From positions 1-33,609 of the forward strand of contig CAZSBF010000047.1 in NCBI GenBank assembly GCA_964605185.1: a stretch of 33,609 nucleotides of DNA. The letters run 5' to 3'. The stretch's first letter is position 1; the number at the start of each line of letters is the position of its first letter. A program made the translations under genes and the position numbers. This document shows positions 32,070 to 33,609 of this stretch, in pieces. The stretch is from JACRIM01 sp964605185. Lineage in GTDB: Bacteria > Planctomycetota > Phycisphaerae > UBA1845 > UTPLA1. The notes under the pieces are model-generated. The model was not told the origin of the DNA. It did not search any database and saw nothing but the letters and a program-made list of their open reading frames with translations.

Positions 32070-33257
32070 ATGAACACCACGTGGAATCTCATCGACAGCG
32101 ATCTGGCAGGTCTCCGTAATGCCGGCCAGTTCAAGTCTTTCCGGAATCTACTCCGACCGATGGGACCGACGTCCACCATTGAGGGCGTCGGGGATGTCGT
32201 CGTACTATGCTCCAACGATTACCTCGGCCTTGCAAATCACCCGGAGGTCGTCGCCGCTGCACGCAATGCTCAGGAAAAATGGGGCGCCGGAACGGGCAGT
32301 GTCCGTTTCATCTGCGGCACATTTGACTATCACCGCATTTTGGAAGAACGAATCTCGAAGCTCTCCGGCACACAGGCAGCCACCACCTATGTCTCCTGCT
32401 GGTGCGCCAACGAGGCCGCGATCGCCACGCTCATGGCCATCGGCGGCGACAGTGTTGTGGCGATCAGCGATGAACTCAATCACGCCAGCATCATCGACGC
32501 CATCCGCCTCGGCCGGCAGATCAATAAGAATTCCAAGAGCACCGTCTATAAACACTCCGATATGGACGGACTGCAGGCCGCTCTAAAAGAGCACCATGCA
32601 TGCAAGATGAAGCTCGTCGTGACAGACGGCGTCTTCAGCATGGAAGGCGATATTGCCAGGCTCGACGTCGTTCATCGGTTGTGCGAGGAGCACGGCGCGC
32701 TGCTGATCGTCGACGATTCGCATGGTGTCGGGGTTTGCGGCCCGACCGGCAAGGGTGTGGCTGAGCACTACGGTCTGCTCGGCAAGATTGACTGCATGAC
32801 AGGCACACTGGGCAAGGCCCTCGGTGGCGCCGCCGGCGGATACGTTGCATCACGGTCCAATCTGATTGAGCTTTTGTTGCAGAAATCGCGCCCGCAGATC
32901 TTTTCCAACGCGGTACCACCTGGCACCGCCGGCGCTGCGACGGCAGCTATCGACATCCTGCTTCGCGACACCACTCGAATTGCAAAGCTTCGCGCCAATG
33001 TGGATTACATGCGCGCCGGACTCAAGCGACTCGGCTTCGAAACAGTCGCCGGGCCGAGCGCGATCACTCCGATCATCCTGGGACAGACGGCCAAAGCCAT
33101 CGCCGCCAGCAAGCGGCTATTGGAACTGGGCGTGTTTGTCATCGGCTTCGGGTATCCCGTCGTCCCTGACAGTGCGGCGAGGCTCCGTGTGCAGGTTTCC
33201 GCAGCGCACGAGCAAATCCATCTCGACAGCGCGCTGGACGCCTTTTCAAAGCTATAG
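32070..33257 (+). CDS. kbl: Glycine C-acetyltransferase (2-amino-3-ketobutyrate CoA ligase)
   Basis: 395 aa. PLP enzyme that splits 2-amino-3-oxobutyrate with CoA to glycine and acetyl-CoA, the step after Tdh. The PLP lysine is K249 in TGTLGKALGGAAGGY; D215-D216-SHGVG binds the cofactor ring; GSVRFICGT and DELNHASIIDAIRLG match E. coli Kbl closely. Of the alpha-oxoamine synthase group, KBL fits better than AONS or ALAS because of these motifs and the tdh neighbour. It ends about 105 bases before the terminator. The upstream region lacks a strong Shine-Dalgarno site, so translation may depend on tdh. Confidence 0.95.
   Translation: MNTTWNLIDSDLAGLRNAGQFKSFRNLLRPMGPTSTIEGVGDVVVLCSNDYLGLANHPEVVAAARNAQEKWGAGTGSVRFICGTFDYHRILEERISKLSGTQAATTYVSCWCANEAAIATLMAIGGDSVVAISDELNHASIIDAIRLGRQINKNSKSTVYKHSDMDGLQAALKEHHACKMKLVVTDGVFSMEGDIARLDVVHRLCEEHGALLIVDDSHGVGVCGPTGKGVAEHYGLLGKIDCMTGTLGKALGGAAGGYVASRSNLIELLLQKSRPQIFSNAVPPGTAGAATAAIDILLRDTTRIAKLRANVDYMRAGLKRLGFETVAGPSAITPIILGQTAKAIAASKRLLELGVFVIGFGYPVVPDSAARLRVQVSAAHEQIHLDSALDAFSKL

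Positions 33258-33609
<352 letters not shown>

Overview
The window is GC-rich bacterial chromosome, most likely from a planctomycete (Planctomycetota). Four things point there: a 16S rRNA gene that ends in a terminator instead of an ITS and 23S gene; a respiratory cluster with a ferredoxin-Rieske fusion, a b6-type cytochrome b and a giant octaheme cytochrome; a HAF-repeat protein with a dockerin-like tail; and a DUF5117-type secreted metalloprotease. The phylum is an inference from gene content. No IS element, phage gene, CRISPR array or tRNA was seen.

Layout. (1) 1-13214, all on the minus strand: a respiratory gene train. In transcription order it encodes a membrane-anchored HEAT-repeat protein, a [4Fe-4S] ferredoxin-Rieske fusion, cytochrome b6, a subunit IV-like protein with APWY in place of PEWY, an octaheme membrane cytochrome c, a periplasmic type-1 copper protein, and cytochrome c oxidase subunits II, I and III (III runs off the left edge). 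Together these would carry electrons from quinol to oxygen without a classical cytochrome c1 or f. (2) 13533-15500, plus strand: a DegT-family aminotransferase and a LipM/LplA-family acyltransferase. (3) 15523-19867, minus strand: a HAF-repeat/dockerin protein and a secreted metzincin-type protease with a clear terminator. (4) 20462-23569, plus strand: topA with six C-terminal zinc ribbons, behind a 594-bp divergent spacer that carries a good promoter. (5) 23642-26420, minus strand: a SulP transporter followed one base later by a secreted kelch protein. (6) 26526-33257, plus strand: an amidohydrolase, a lipoprotein, a HIT-family nucleotide hydrolase/phosphorylase, a dNTP triphosphohydrolase, an unknown secreted proline-rich protein, and the threonine-to-glycine pair tdh-kbl. 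(7) 33363-33609: a bidirectional terminator and the 3' end of a minus-strand 16S rRNA gene.

The most interesting system is the respiratory train. The Rieske protein carries an N-terminal ferredoxin domain that, from the twin-arginine anchor, should sit in the cytoplasm. Its cytochrome b partner keeps the Cys that binds heme c_n in b6f complexes. A ferredoxin centre could therefore lie next to a heme c_n site on the n-side, a possible built-in entry point from soluble low-potential donors into the quinone pool. This is a hypothesis drawn from sequence only.
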